From assembly GCA_907164885.2 (NCBI GenBank), contig OU015497.1:64128077-64192076 (forward strand): a stretch of DNA of 64,000 bases. Direction: 5' to 3'. Both the position numbers and the translations under genes were made by a program. Below are positions 22,267 through 34,108 of the stretch, one piece after another. The notes under the pieces are model-generated. The model saw only the letters and a list, made by a program, of their open reading frames with translations, had not been told where the DNA came from and ran no database searches. Source of the DNA: Dolomedes plantarius. Its lineage: Eukaryota; Arthropoda; Arachnida; Araneae; Dolomedidae. Positions within the stretch are counted from its first letter, which is position 1. Every line of letters starts with the position of its first letter.

Positions 22267-22500
22267 TTCGGTTTGAAAACAAATTCAAAATATTGCCGTC
22301 GTGCTAACTTTCTGCACAGAAAAGTTTCAAAAATAATATAACTAAATTACCAAAAATGTTCAACATAACAACACTTCCACGTGAAGACTAGTACATAAAC
22401 TAGTAATTCAGACATTAAGGCCTAGAAAGCACGTCTCGAGGACTCGCCGCTCTGACAGAAACTGCGTTGAAAAACCAGTTATTTCTCCGCGGAGTACATA

Positions 22501-22600
22501 CACCAATCAGACACGCCACAGGATAGCGCAATCCGATCCACCTTGTACAGCGCATGCGCGTGTAAAGCTGTTCGTTTCTTCGCTAAACGAGACACGTGTC
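22501..22600 (-). promoter_or_regulatory. Putative promoter of cyclin T copy 1
   Basis: The sequence 235-335 bp upstream of the start codon is GC-richer than its surroundings and holds a CCAAT box (22504-22508), a palindromic GCGCATGCGC matching the NRF1 site (22550-22559) and an E-box CACGTG (22593-22598). A second CACGTG is at 22378-22383. No TATA box stands out. This is motif evidence only. It would fit a housekeeping promoter and is copied intact at 29474-29573. Confidence 0.5.
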
Positions 22601-22799
22601 CGAGGCGACGGCAGGTGACGGAGACGGTTGCCTCCCGATGTGGCTCCACAATGGGACAAAGAATCCTGAGCAAACATTCCAGGAATCGAGAGAAAACCTG
22701 AAGGGAGGGAAGAGGGTCCTCGAGGTATTTCCAAATATATATAAAACAAATAAAAAGTACCACAACAATGCTATGTCACCATTTTTGTGAGGCTGTCAA

Positions 22800-23459
22800 T
22801 ATGCAACTCCTAACTGTACTAGAACGGAACACTTTTGAATTATATAAACATGTCAATGAATGGCATTTTTATCTGCGGTTTTCTAACTCCATAGAGACGA
22901 ATATGACCCCTCAACTCTTTCAACTGAACAAAGAGGAATGGTAACAAAATTCAAGAAACGTAATTTACCAACGTTTATAATTAACTCAGCAGCCATTAGA
23001 AAGACGATTGTCTATGAGATCCAATCGACATTTCTCCTCGAACATTGCAAAGAAATGTTGTCATCGAGTGCACTGGAATGAACCCCATGTAATGATATCC
23101 TAGAGTGACTTTACTTACTGCCATGTCACCCCTGTCCATGTTAAAATTTTAGCTTGGGGGAAACGTCGGTGAAGGCCCAGAATTTTCACACAACCTCCTG
23201 AAATTTATTAGTCCTTCTGCCACAATACGTAAAACATTAATATATACAATTAATTTATCATTGTCAGTATCGAGACGGCAGCCCCTATTCTCAATTATAG
23301 TAAAATTAAATGATGTAATACTTAAGAATTTCTGCCATGTTACTCACAAAGAGAAATGAATATTTAATTTTCAACAGACGCTTACCGTTTAAAATCTGTT
23401 TAATATTTAACTCTAACCTAAAAATATGAAAAGGCAGACATAATTATTACACTTATGAG
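22800..23459. other. Unassigned upstream DNA inside the duplication
   Basis: No protein or repeat family was recognised here. The stretch is duplicated at 29773-30432 with very few changes. Confidence 0.5.
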
Positions 23460-24181
23460 TATCATAAATGTGAGAAAGAGTGAAGGAGTAGGTGATGAAA
23501 ACCATACAATTCCTACAGAAAATAATGGTTTAGCAGAAGCGGATGCAAGTCAAGAAAATGATCAAACCGATAAGTATTAGCCTAGTTGTTGGAGTGGACG
23601 CAAAAAAAGAATTATTTTTAAATATGATTGGCTTAATTGTAGAAATCAAAATTTTGGATCTACCCCGTGTTATAAATTTGGTACTTTAGGGGTAGAAAAA
23701 AATGTGAAAGAAAATTTCCAATGAATGGGCAAATAGTAAAATTACATACTATGGTGATAACTGCATCCAGCATAACTTGTCTCTAAGAAAGAAATTTTTT
23801 CATCATGGGGAATCTACTGGACATAAAGCTGTAATAAAATCATTGACAGAAGGCGAGAAAAAAACTTCTTGAAAATGTATTTAAAAAAATTATTTCGGGA
23901 AAATGTGATAACTGCAAAAATATTCCTCATAGCTTATAAAGAAGAGAATAAATATCAGTCATTTTATCATTTTGAAACAAACATCGATTTTCAAGAATGA
24001 CATGGTACCGAAAAGAGCAGAATTTTACTCTCAACAAGCGCTTGTTTTAATATTGTAAACCACATCTGTCAACAAATCAGAAAAAGTATAATTAAGAAAA
24101 TATTTTATTCGAAAAACAAAATTTCCTTTCTGATTCGTGAATCCACAACATTAACTGAGAAACCCACTTTCATTCAATATA
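23460..24181 (+). pseudogene. hAT-like / zinc-finger transposase-derived pseudogene
   Basis: The plus strand shows fragments of a protein of the type found in KIAA1586/ZMYM-like hAT-derived genes: GDENHTIPTENNG, then a stop, then WSGRKKRIIFKYDWLNC and YKFGTLGVEKNV. These are followed in shifted frames by FFHHGESTGHKAVIKSLTEG, LLENVFKKIISGKCDNCKN and, near 24130, ESTTLTEKPTFIQYI, which resembles the start of the hAT catalytic domain (usually DESTT). Many frameshifts and stops mark it as dead, and the catalytic D appears to be lost. Only the part up to 23762 is repeated in the second duplicate. Confidence 0.6.
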
Positions 24182-24744
24182 TTAGCTGTCGTATCCATGA
24201 CAGTGGAACGACATCTGCGGTGAATTTGTGTCTAGATTTAGATGAACTTGAAAGTTGCTACAGCAAAAGATATTTTTAATTCTCTTTTTGAATGTCTTGA
24301 AATACAAAAAATGTCATAAAATTTCTTAAATGTTAATTTGAGTATTTCATGCAGCAGTTCTTATGGGTAAGAAGGGTGATTAAATAAATTTATGAGAGAT
24401 CGGTTTCTATCCTTGATAGTTTGGCACAGACTCACACTACTTAGTCGAATTTTTAGCACGCGATGGGCTGTACAAAGTTAACGGACAGTTTTTGCAGTTT
24501 GCAATAATTATGACGCTTTGGGGAAACTTTTTTCACTATACGAACACTGATTTCCTCAGAGGACCTACAGAAAGATGTGCATACGAAGGATTAGAAATCA
24601 AAAATTACAACAACGGAATTTATCGTAGATTTACGACTAATGTGTGATGGGCTTCGAAAAATTGAGTGAATATATCATGGAGGTCAAGACGTGATCTTGA
24701 CTTTTATAAGGCGAATGATAAAATAAAAATTCTTGAACAGGGTT
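24182..24744. repeat. Right copy of the 13421-13909 / 15506-15568 repeat
   Basis: It matches the DNA flanking the rosa-like element with the element absent, giving an empty TA site at 24671-24672. At 24745 the match passes directly into the 6-kb duplicate (equivalent to 17771), skipping the equivalent of 15570-17770. The unit with Tc1 copy B and cyclin T fragment 1 is therefore missing on this side. Confidence 0.88.
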
Positions 24745-25013
24745 TTGAAGAAAGACAATAGAATCGTGGATCGTACGTACTACAGATAGTCTGTCACAGC
24801 GATCAAAAATTAGAGTTTTCATGGAGTTGAACTTCCTTAAAAACGTTGTAAAAATGCCCTTACCATCCATCCAGAAGAATTTAATAAACATTGAAAAAAT
24901 TAATAAAACTTTGAAAAAAATTTAAATCAAAATTTTATAAAATTCATAAAATTTTATAAAACTTTGAAAAAGCAAACAACGAAGAAAACGTGATTCAATA
25001 TGTAGGGAATTTA

Positions 25014-25705
25014 GGGGGATACAGGGTTTTAATTAGTACACCCAGATGCCGTCTCTCGCAGCTCGGAGTCGAACTGGGCTTCGATGACGACTTGACAGAT
25101 ACCGGCAAGTCATTCCATGCCACTTCAAGTCTTTGCCCCGTTTTATCAATCATACTGGACTGAGAGCGGTGGCGGCCCAGTCGCTCATCAACCCATGACC
25201 AGAGGTTTCAATGGGTGAGATATCTGGAGAACGTGCTGCCTAGGACAACGGTCGAACACCCTCTGTGTTGCAGTAGGCCAGGACACGAATGCAGCATGCG
25301 GTGTTGCGTTATCTTGTTGAAAGATGACTACTCCGAGGCCATTAAAATAGGGCAAAATCATCGGCCTTATGAATTGAGAAATGTGACGCTAGCTGTTCAG
25401 ATTACCGATGACGCGAATAAGAGGTGTTCGAGTCGTGTACCGAATGGCTGCACGTACCATCATTCCAGGTATATGGTGATATCGAAAGCAATATGGCCAC
25501 GTGCGTTCTCCTCGGTGCCGACAGACTCGGATACGTCCATCATTATGCTGCACGCAGAAACGGGATTCGTCGGAAAAGACAATGTGCTGCTACTCCTGTA
25601 TCCAGTTTTGTCGTTGGGCGCACCACTGTCGCTGAGCTTTTCTATTCAGTCGTCGCTCGATTCTGCGTCCCTCGATTGCGCTTAAATCCTAATCATTTGC
25701 ATATT
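25014..25705 (-). pseudogene. Decayed Tc1 transposase, copy D (duplicate of copy C)
   Basis: It is nearly identical to 18040-18731, with the same internal deletion and the same ATGCAAAT subterminal motif (25694-25704). It arose through the segmental duplication, not through a fresh insertion. Confidence 0.8.
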
Positions 25706-25818
25706 CTAGCCTCTTCTTCCTGTCATACAAATTTCACGTTTGTATCATCCCTCCTTCATCGTGTTGTCATTTTAATGTCCAGAAGCGTAAATGCACAGAT
25801 TTCTAAAACTTATACGGA

Positions 25819-26734
25819 AAACATTGGTCATATCACTGGAAGAGTTGTCAAAATTGCGGCTTGAACTGTATTGATGATTACTCTTCTTTACACTAGGTTT
25901 TGAGATATGAGAGAGGTCCAATTTAGAGCATTTACTTTATGCCTCGGCATAATCTGTGCCATCCTGATTGTCCGAATTTCGGATCCATTTTCGAGACTCT
26001 TGCTCACTCACGTGAAAAATTCAGTAAGACCCAGAAAAGGATATATCTTTGGTTATCACGAACTTGAAAGAAGCGGGAGTCCGACCCGTGGCCATTACGG
26101 GGGGCGGTTGCCACTAGAGAGTGCGATTTTCAGAGTTCTTTTAGGATTCTTTCGTTTGAAAAGGGGAGTTTGAGACTATTGATTTGACAATGGTATACGA
26201 ATTAAATCCTTCCGATTCTTCACCGTGATCAGAGGATTAGACTGTTCATTATTGTTACTGATCGATTGGTTTGACCCAGGGAAACAAATTAAATCTTTCC
26301 CAATCTTCACCGTGATATGACGATTAGACTGTTCAGATTGTTTGTTTATTCATCGATTATTTTGACCCAGAGAAACGAATTAAATCCTTCCGAATCTTCA
26401 CCGTGAAGGAAGGATTAGATTGTTCGGAATGCGCACACATCGATTTCTCTTTAGAATTTGAAGAATGTTTCATCTTACGAATATCGCTCTTTTCCTTCTT
26501 ACTGGATAAATTATCAAGATTTTTAACACAAGGACGAGGTCAGGAGATGACCACCGAGTAGCATAGGTCAAACTCATTGCCTGCGACACTGTAGTCGACT
26601 TCAGTCTTAAGTTTCGGCTCAAATAGCACAAGATGTAAGTGATAGAAAAGACATTTTCAAGTTTTCTGTCGCATCCCAATCTTGGGAATTAGTCCATGGT
26701 TTTAGTTTTACTGGGTTGACTACCTTCGCATTCA
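25819..26734 (-). pseudogene. Broken 3' fragment of cyclin T, duplicate of fragment 2
   Basis: It matches 18845-19760 at offset 6974, including the three minisatellite units and the same breaks. Confidence 0.75.
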
Positions 26735-27198
26735 TATGGAGAATTATGATTTAGTTTTTTTTTAAACTTCTTCCCTAGTGGCAAATGCACGTAAGATGCC
26801 ACAACTCAGCTCTCTGAAAAGTGACTGTCAAAACGCTTGTAGTCAAATGCCTAGATTAACTCATAAAGAAAACATTGCTCACACCGTTGGAAGAGTGGTC
26901 TATATTAGGGCTTACACTGCACTGAGGATTAATTTGCTTTAAACTAGGTTGTGAGCTATGTGAGTGGTCCAACGTAGAATATTTACTAGAGGCCTCACCA
27001 CAATATTTGGCATCCTGAATGTTCGAGCTCAGGATTCGTTTTCGGGATTTTCGCTCATTCTTGTGAGAAGTTCAGTAACACCCAGATGCAGATTTATCTT
27101 TAGTTATCTCGAAATTGACAGATGCGAGTTTGATTTTGAGAGTTTTTTAGGACTCGACCGTTTGAGAAGAGGACTTTGGGACTATTGTTTTGACAGAG

Positions 27199-27424
27199 GT
27201 AAACGAATTAAATCTTTCGGTATCTTCAGCATGATCGGAGAATTTGACTGTTCAAGATGATTACTCATCATTTTTTTTCGACCCAGGACAACAAATTAAA
27301 TCCTTCGGAATCTTCACCATGATGCAATTATTCGATTGTTCACGAGGTTTACTCATCGATTGGTTTGACCCAGGTAAACAGATTAAATCCTTCGGAATCT
27401 TCACTGTGATGGTTAAATGTGACT
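27199..27424 (-). repeat. Minisatellite at the C-terminus of cyclin T copy 2
   Basis: It has the same three units as at 20225-20450. No unit-number difference between the two copies was seen. Confidence 0.82.
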
Positions 27425-29239
27425 GTTCAGGATTGTTACTCACCAATTTCTCTTTAGAATTAGATGAATGTTTATCCTTGTGAAATCTGCGCTTTCCAGG
27501 CTTACTGGATAAATTTTCAGGATTTTCAACACAAGCAACAGTATTCTCAGTAGCACTACTCCTCTCATTAGGTTTACTTACCTCAGAGCCATTTGTCTTT
27601 ATGACGTTGGCTAGACTGGATCGTTGAGTGTATGTTTGAGAAGAATTCCGATTGCTTTGAAGCGAGTATGTTTTATGCTTATGCAAATTCTTTTCCTTAG
27701 GTACAGAGGAATTTGAAAGTGATAAAGAACCCAGATGTTCTTTTGAATCAACAGCATTTTCTCCAGGTATTACACGTTTGTAAGAGTGCATATTGGTCAG
27801 TTTGTTGGGAGCAGGTTTTGGCAAGGTCACATTTGCTGCAGGACCTTCCTGGCCCCGAGACTTAATACTCACTCTCTCCAGGACAAGTAGGGCGTCACTG
27901 AAGATATTGGAAGGCAACATTACTGTGATGCCCTTACTTTCCCGATTCTTTGCTGATTCCGACTTTTTAACAAATTCATGATTCAACTTATTCATTGAAG
28001 CAGCATGGACTGGGCGTAAATCCTTACTTACACTGCTTTCGATCCATTTCTCCTTCATTACTTGGGAATGTGACTCCAGGGAATTGGAAGGATGCCTATG
28101 AACATCTTCATGTCCGTTAAAGGTATGCTGTGGTTTACTTAGTACTGGCTGCTCACTCCCTTTACCCGGAGGAAAAGCTGATTTTTGTTCTAAGCGCTCC
28201 TTTTCTTTTCTTTCCCGATAAAAATCAGCTGATAGTCTATCTGATGAAACTTTTGCATCGACTCTCTTTGCTGGAGGACATTGTACACAAGGTGCAGGAC
28301 GCTTTGTGGCACTTCCTAATTTATCAGGCTTATTTTCCGTTTGTATACATAATGCTAACAATGAGTTGGATGTTGAAGGTCCTGGAGATGGGGCATCCTT
28401 TTCTATCACTAAACTTTTGTTGCCAGAAGAGTAGTATTTAGAAAACGAATCATCAGTCTGTTCTCTTGGAATTTCCTTTGGAGGCATACAATTCCTTTTA
28501 AACCTATGGGTACTGCTTCCTAATATTGTGATAAATTCTTGTGTTAAACTTTCAAGGAGTTTCGAAGTTACACTTTTATCAAAATAAGAGTACCATTCTT
28601 CGCCTTCAGAACAAGGCTCAATTTTCCAACTGCACCATTTACAAGCTAAATTAACACATACACATGCAACTACAGTAGGCTTGTACTGAAGACACATTGT
28701 AGTCTTGTGTAAACTTACCGTAGCCAGGAAATATGATGTTTGAGCTAAATCTTTGCTAGCTTTAACAACTTGGCACACTTTAACAACATAAGTATGAGGA
28801 TGTTGTATGGTTAGTAGTGTAAAACCTATTGTATTTAGTAGGATACTTTCTAAAGCAACGACTTCAAACTGTTTATCGGCATAGGCGCGAAACCTAACAT
28901 CCAATGGCGGTGCATCTTTATTGAGACAAATATGAGCAACTTTAATAACATGCTCTAATTTTCTCGGCTGATCTTCTACTTTTGCTGCTAAGAACAAGGC
29001 AGCAACAGATACACTTTTTCCGTCTATCTCCGTGAAAGAATGATAGACATAAACCTATGCATATATACAATTGCCGTATTAATACATAACTGAGTTACTC
29101 TAAGACGAACACCTATGTCTTGAAGGAAGTTAGCAGCTTCTTGGCGATATGAAAGTTCAGTACGAGCATCCATACTTTTTCTGCTCATGGTGCAGGCCAG
29201 TTCTTCCTTCGAAAAGTAAAACTGATGTGTATAATCCAT
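27261..29239 (-). pseudogene. Cyclin T copy 2, single-base frameshift near codon 64
   Basis: The sequence equals copy 1 except that a run of four A bases (22077-22080) is three (29051-29053). On the minus strand the frame therefore leaves the cyclin box after MHRF and stops after 71 codons. The remaining reading frame (ATG at 28997) would begin at FLAAKVEDQPRK and lack the first helices of cyclin box 1, which form the CDK9 interface, so a normal cyclin T is not expected. Because the change is in a homopolymer, a sequencing error is possible and the copy may be intact in reality. Everything downstream, including the C-terminal repeats, is preserved. Confidence 0.82.
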
Positions 29240-29473
29240 TTCGGTTTGAAAACAAATTCAAAATATTGCCGTCGTGCTAACTTTCTGCACAGAAAAGTTT
29301 CAAAAATAATATAACTAAATTACCAAAAATGTTCAACATAACAACACTTCCACGTGAAGACTAGTACATAAACTAGTAATTCAGACATTAAGGCCTAGAA
29401 AGCACGTCTCGAGGACTCGCCGCTCTGACAGAAACTGCGTTGAAAAACCAGTTATTTCTCCGCGGAGTACATA

Positions 29474-29573
29474 CACCAATCAGACACGCCACAGGATAGC
29501 GCAATCCGATCCACCTTGTACAGCGCATGCGCGTGTAAAGCTGTTCGTTTCTTCGCTAAACGAGACACGTGTC
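29474..29573 (-). promoter_or_regulatory. Putative promoter of cyclin T copy 2
   Basis: The CCAAT, NRF1-like and CACGTG motifs are the same as at 22501-22600, shifted by 6973 bases, so both copies have the same putative control region. Confidence 0.45.
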
Positions 29574-30432
29574 CGAGGCGACGGCAGGTGACGGAGACGG
29601 TTGCCTCCCGATGTGGCTCCACAATGGGACAAAGAATCCTGAGCAAACATTCCAGGAATCGAGAGAAAACCTGAAGGGAGGGAAGAGGGTCCTCGAGGTA
29701 TTTCCAAATATATATAAAACAAATAAAAAGTACCACAACAATGCTATGTCACCATTTTTGTGAGGCTGTCAATATGCAACTCCTAACTGTACTAGAACGG
29801 AACACTTTTGAATTATATAAACATGTCAATGAATGGCATTTTTATCTGCGGTTTTCTAACTCCATAGAGACGAATATGACCCCTCAACTCTTTCAACTGA
29901 ACAAAGAGGAATGGTAACAAAATTCAAGAAACGTAATTTACCAACGTTTATAATTAACTCAGCAGCCATTAGAAAGACGATTGTCTATGAGATCCAATCG
30001 ACATTTCTCCTCGAACATTGCAAAGAAATGTTGTCATCGAGTGCACTGGAATGAACCCCATGTAATGATATCCTAGAGTGACTTTACTTACTGCCATGTC
30101 ACCCCTGTCCATGTTAAAATTTTAGCTTGGGGGAAACGTCGGTGAAGGCCCAGAATTTTCACACAACCTCCTGAAATTTATTAGTCCTTCTGCCACAATA
30201 CGTAAAACATTAATATATACAATTAATTTATCATTGTCAGTATCGAGACGGCAGCCCCTATTCTCAATTATAGTAAAATTAAATGATGTAATACTTAAGA
30301 ATTTCTGCCATGTTACTCACAAAGAGAAATGAATATTTAATTTTCAACAGACGCTTACCGTTTAAAATGTGTTTAATATTTAACTCTAACCTAAAAATAT
30401 GAAAAGGCAGACATAATTATTACACTTATGAG

Positions 30433-30735
30433 TATCATAAATGTGAGAAAGAGTGAAGGAGTAGGTGATGAAAACCATACAATTCCTACAGAAAATAATG
30501 GTTTAGCAGAAGCGGATGCAAGTCAAGAAAATGATCAAACCGATAAGTATTAGCCTAGTTGTTGGAGTGGACGCAAAAAAAGAATTATTTTTAAATATGA
30601 TTGGCTTAATTGTAGAAATCAAAATTTTGGATCTACCCCGTGTTATAAATTTGGTACTTTAGGGGTAGAAAAAAATGTGAAAGAAAATTTCCAATGAATG
30701 GGCAAATAGTAAAATTACATACTATGGTGATAACC
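30433..30735 (+). pseudogene. Truncated duplicate of the hAT-like pseudogene
   Basis: It repeats 23460-23762 and stops abruptly at the duplication edge. The FKYDWLNC and GTLGVEKNV fragments are visible; the rest of the protein is absent. Confidence 0.6.
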
Positions 30736-30741
30736 GCATAT

Positions 30742-30831
30742 AACTTCTTCCTTAGTGGCAAATGCACGTAAGATTTCACAACTCAGCTCTCTGAAAAGTG
30801 ACTGTCAAAACGCTGAAAAGTGACTGTCAAC
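30742..30831. repeat. Rearrangement junction: 19795-19866-like segment
   Basis: CTTCTTCC(C/T)TAGTGGCAAATG through CTGTCAAAACGCT matches 19795-19866 (and 26769-26840), which belongs to the stretch between cyclin T fragment 2 and the gene. It is followed by a second GAAAAGTGACTGTCAA. It looks like the stub of a further, deleted repeat unit. Confidence 0.75.
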
Positions 30832-32442
30832 CACTTTAGAAAAAAAAAATTACTCGACCGCTTTAAAAATATTTTTGCTACTATTAAATAATGAAAAAAA
30901 AAATTAGCGAAATGTTAGCCCCCCCCCCCCCCCCCAAAAAAAATGAATTAAGTAAATTTTGACAAATTATTTTAGAAAACAATGAAATGTAGATTTTAAG
31001 TATATATTTACTTTGTATAATAACAATAAAAAAAAAGTCTTCTTCTGCACTTTTTGCCAAATCTCATACGACTAAAACTTTATATTTAAAAATTAATATA
31101 TATTTGTATTCCGTTTTGGTAAAAATTAACGAAAATAAAATTTTTTAAAAAAAGCAGGATTTCAAAACTATAGGCTTCATATTTAATCACTGAAAATAGC
31201 AAATTGTATTTCTTTAAATAAAACTAAAATAGGGGGAAAAATTATGAGAAGGAGATCTTGGACCTCAGATAATATTTATTTAGTATTTGGTGAAATTTTT
31301 GAGAGTGTTACTCTAGTATCCTTTTCTAGGTTATGTCTAGATCGTTGTTTGGTTTTTATGATTACTAATTTTTAAAACCCATTCTAATCTACTCCCTTAC
31401 CGATTTTTAAAATACGAAATTGAGCAATAGATATATTTTTTTGCATAAAAAAATAAACGAATAAAACTCAAAGGTAAGTAATTATAAAATATTCAAACAC
31501 ATTTTTAAATTAAATAATGCAATACGATGTAAATTTACTTCAAACTATTCATGCCCCCCCCACCCTCCAATTTTTTTTCGCCACTCACAGTTTGAGTGCC
31601 ACTGATCTATACCATTTCCCGCATAATTCGCGTCTCTCTAATGACCGAGTCCCGGGATATAACCCCTGAGGATGTTGCCGCTATACACGTATTTAATGTT
31701 AGCTAATCGTCTACATCTATTTAAGACAGTTCTTTTTTAAGGAATACCAATAATTCCGAAATTAATAATTTATAAGCATGAATTTTAAACGAAGAAAGAG
31801 CAAGTGTTACCGACATAATCAACGAAAATCTTCTGTTTAAATATTTAAAAGCGTAGTTTATAATATATTTCTATAATTAGTTATCCCAAGTACATTAATT
31901 CCATGCAAATATGAATTTTGAAATAATAACTTACATTTACATTTTAAATAATTCATCTAATATATTATGTATAAACGCATGAACTGTGCGGTACTATTTC
32001 GGTAAAGTAAAATGAAATAAAGAAGTCTTAATAACGTAGTAATTCTTGTGCATTTTAAAATACCTACGTTTTGCAGCGTAGCTATTTTTGAAATGCTGTT
32101 ACAGATGATATTTTTCAGCCATTATCTTAAATATTTTCATACAATCTTTCTCAGTGTATTAAGGATGCTGTATGTTCTTAAGCATTAAAAGTAAAAAATA
32201 TAATTGTTTAATATAATTTGTCATGTCTTAAACCAGAAATTACCGTGTGATGTGAACATAAGTTTTGGTTATAGAGATTAAACATTAAATCATGGTTCAA
32301 AGTTTTAAAACACTGAATAAATTATCTTTTCGAGATTGAGGTAAGATGAATCATAAGTTGCGTAAAATGGTTCAATAGTATTCTACAGTTGGCACTTTTT
32401 TTTTAAAAAAATTGAATATTTCAGTCAATGCTTATATACATG

Positions 32443-32454
<12 letters not shown>
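30832..32454. other. Unassigned AT-rich DNA
   Basis: No coding sequence or element was recognised. There is a poly(C)/poly(A) run at 30920-30943 and another C-run near 31554. Confidence 0.55.

Positions 32455-32518
<64 letters not shown>
32455..32518. repeat. (TC)n(TA)n microsatellite
   Basis: About a dozen TC units pass into about twenty TA units. It abuts the left end of the LTR-like element. Confidence 0.9.
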
Positions 32519-32523
<5 letters not shown>

Positions 32524-32661
32524 CTAATTTCAAACCTTTCCCTTCATTAACTTTGTCTTATCGCAACAGAACATTATCCCTTATTTAAATTTGACGTAGG
32601 AATAACCAAATTAATGTATTAGATTTTCCCCCGAAGTCCACGTGTGGACAGAAAGCTTATA

Positions 32662-34108
32662 CAGTGGACGCTCGTTAATTCGAACTCAAAGGTTCTCAGA
32701 AAAAAGTTCGAATTATCCGAAGTTTGAATTATCCGATGTTAAGAGAAAATATATAACTTTAAATGTGTATCACTGAAGAAGAAACTCTCCTAGTATGTAT
32801 AACCCCAGAAAATATATTATACTATGTTATCTAAAGTTAAACATATTAAAAAGCAATACAGACTTACCTTAATCATAAAATGAAGCAGAAGATATGCAGT
32901 ATAAAGTAAACTTTTATTAAAATATGAATTACACTTTCAGGAAAAACTGTAAAATGGATGTTTGGTTTTGTTTATGATGCCTACATTGTTCAGCCAGCTT
33001 CTCGATTTGAAGTAAACATTTCAATTCATTTTCAGAGGAAGGTTCCATCTGAATAACTGCTTTCAGGGTTTTAATAGAGTCCATTATGGCTTTGTCCATT
33101 ATGGCCGCATTAAAAATATATTTCGGCAGGTAATTAGAGAAAAGCCCTGGCAGTTTTCTACCGATATTAGTGCATACGTTTTCGTTTACATCAGAACTTT
33201 GGCCACATACAGTTTGATAAGAAATATTTTGCCTTGACTTAAATCGAGAAAGCCATCCATAACTGCATTTAAAATCTTCAATACCCATTCGACTTGCCAA
33301 TTCATCAGACTTCTTCAGCACTAGGGGTCCATTTATCGGAAAATTTCGAGATCTAACATATTGGAACCATAGCAGTAGAGCTTTTTCTAGAACTTCTTGG
33401 GATGTCTTCCCATGCGTTTCCTTCCTCTAGCAAATTTTGATTTTTCCCATGAATCTAAAATTGACTCCTTGTTTTTCAAAGTAGTTGACAAGGCATTTTT
33501 TAAAATTCCATAGTCAGCTGCTAACTTTGTTTTACATTCGCCATTGTCTACTTTCTTTAAAATTTTTACTTTTGTCTCCAAAGTTAGGGTTTTGTACTTT
33601 CCATGTGCAGACATACTGAATTTTTACACGTTCACACTACACAATGAGGAAGAAAAACTAGACCACATTAACTTGTCTGCACTGCAGTTATAACTGACGC
33701 AGCTCCCTAGAATTTGTAGTAAAGACTAGTTTTTCTGAAATTCTAAGAAAATCGATCCAAATATAGGAAAATTGCTTTTTCCGTTTAGCACTAATAAGAA
33801 GGACAATAGCTACTAACGTTTAGCGAACATGCAATAGTCTAGGAATGCAGGCATGTGCCTCTTTACACAGAAAAGAAATTTTGACACACAAAATAATAAA
33901 TACAGTGTGTATTTTCTCCTTTAAACGAGGAAAAATAATTTTTTTTGCCAAATTTTTAGTTCGAATTAACCGAAGTGATAAAAATTTAGTTCGAATTAAT
34001 GAGATATTTTTAACATTAACTCCAATACAAGTTTTTTGGGGCCTTTGGATTAGTTCGAATTAACCGAAAGTTCGAATTAACCGAGTTCGAATTAACGAGC
34101 GTCCACTG
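32662..34108 (-). mobile_element. pogo/Tigger-type transposon, internally deleted (1447 bp)
   Basis: The ends CAGTGGACGCTCGTTAATTC and its inverse are flanked by TA (32660-32661 and 34109-34110). The subterminal regions repeat GTTCGAATTA(A/T)CCGA several times. It encodes remnants of a CENP-B-like transposase on the minus strand and lies inside the LTR-like copy X. Copy Y lacks the insertion. Confidence 0.88.
32929..33614 (-). pseudogene. CENP-B/pogo-type transposase lacking its DDE core
   Basis: From ATG at 33614 (minus) the first frame gives a psq-type HTH (TLETKVKILKKVDNGE, KLAADYGI, ARGRKRM) of about 75 codons. After a frameshift, the CENPB-type HTH follows (MGIEDFKCSYGWLSRFKSRQ, VCGQSSDVNENVC, YLPKYIFNA). 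The usual next residues, which carry the first catalytic Asp, are absent: the frame jumps to a C-terminal tail (IMDSIKTLKAV, IEKLAEQCR). The whole nuclease domain is deleted, so the product could at most bind DNA. The frameshift between the two HTH parts argues it is dead. Confidence 0.82.

Larger units (their letters stand above)
17771..23762. repeat. Segmental duplication, copy 1 (~6 kb)
   Basis: This block is nearly identical to 24745-30735 at a constant offset of 6974 bases (6973 after a one-base deletion). It contains Tc1 copy C, cyclin T fragment 2, the cyclin T gene, its upstream region and the 5' part of the hAT-like pseudogene. I noticed only a handful of substitutions (for example 18164, 18199, 23398) and a single indel at 22077-22080. 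This indicates a very recent duplication or two alleles placed in tandem by assembly. Confidence 0.95.
24745..30735. repeat. Segmental duplication, copy 2 (~6 kb)
   Basis: This is the partner of 17771-23762. Identity is nearly complete across coding and non-coding DNA alike. The right edge falls inside the hAT-like pseudogene, where the sequence switches (after TATGGTGATAAC) to a segment homologous to 19795-19866. Confidence 0.95.
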
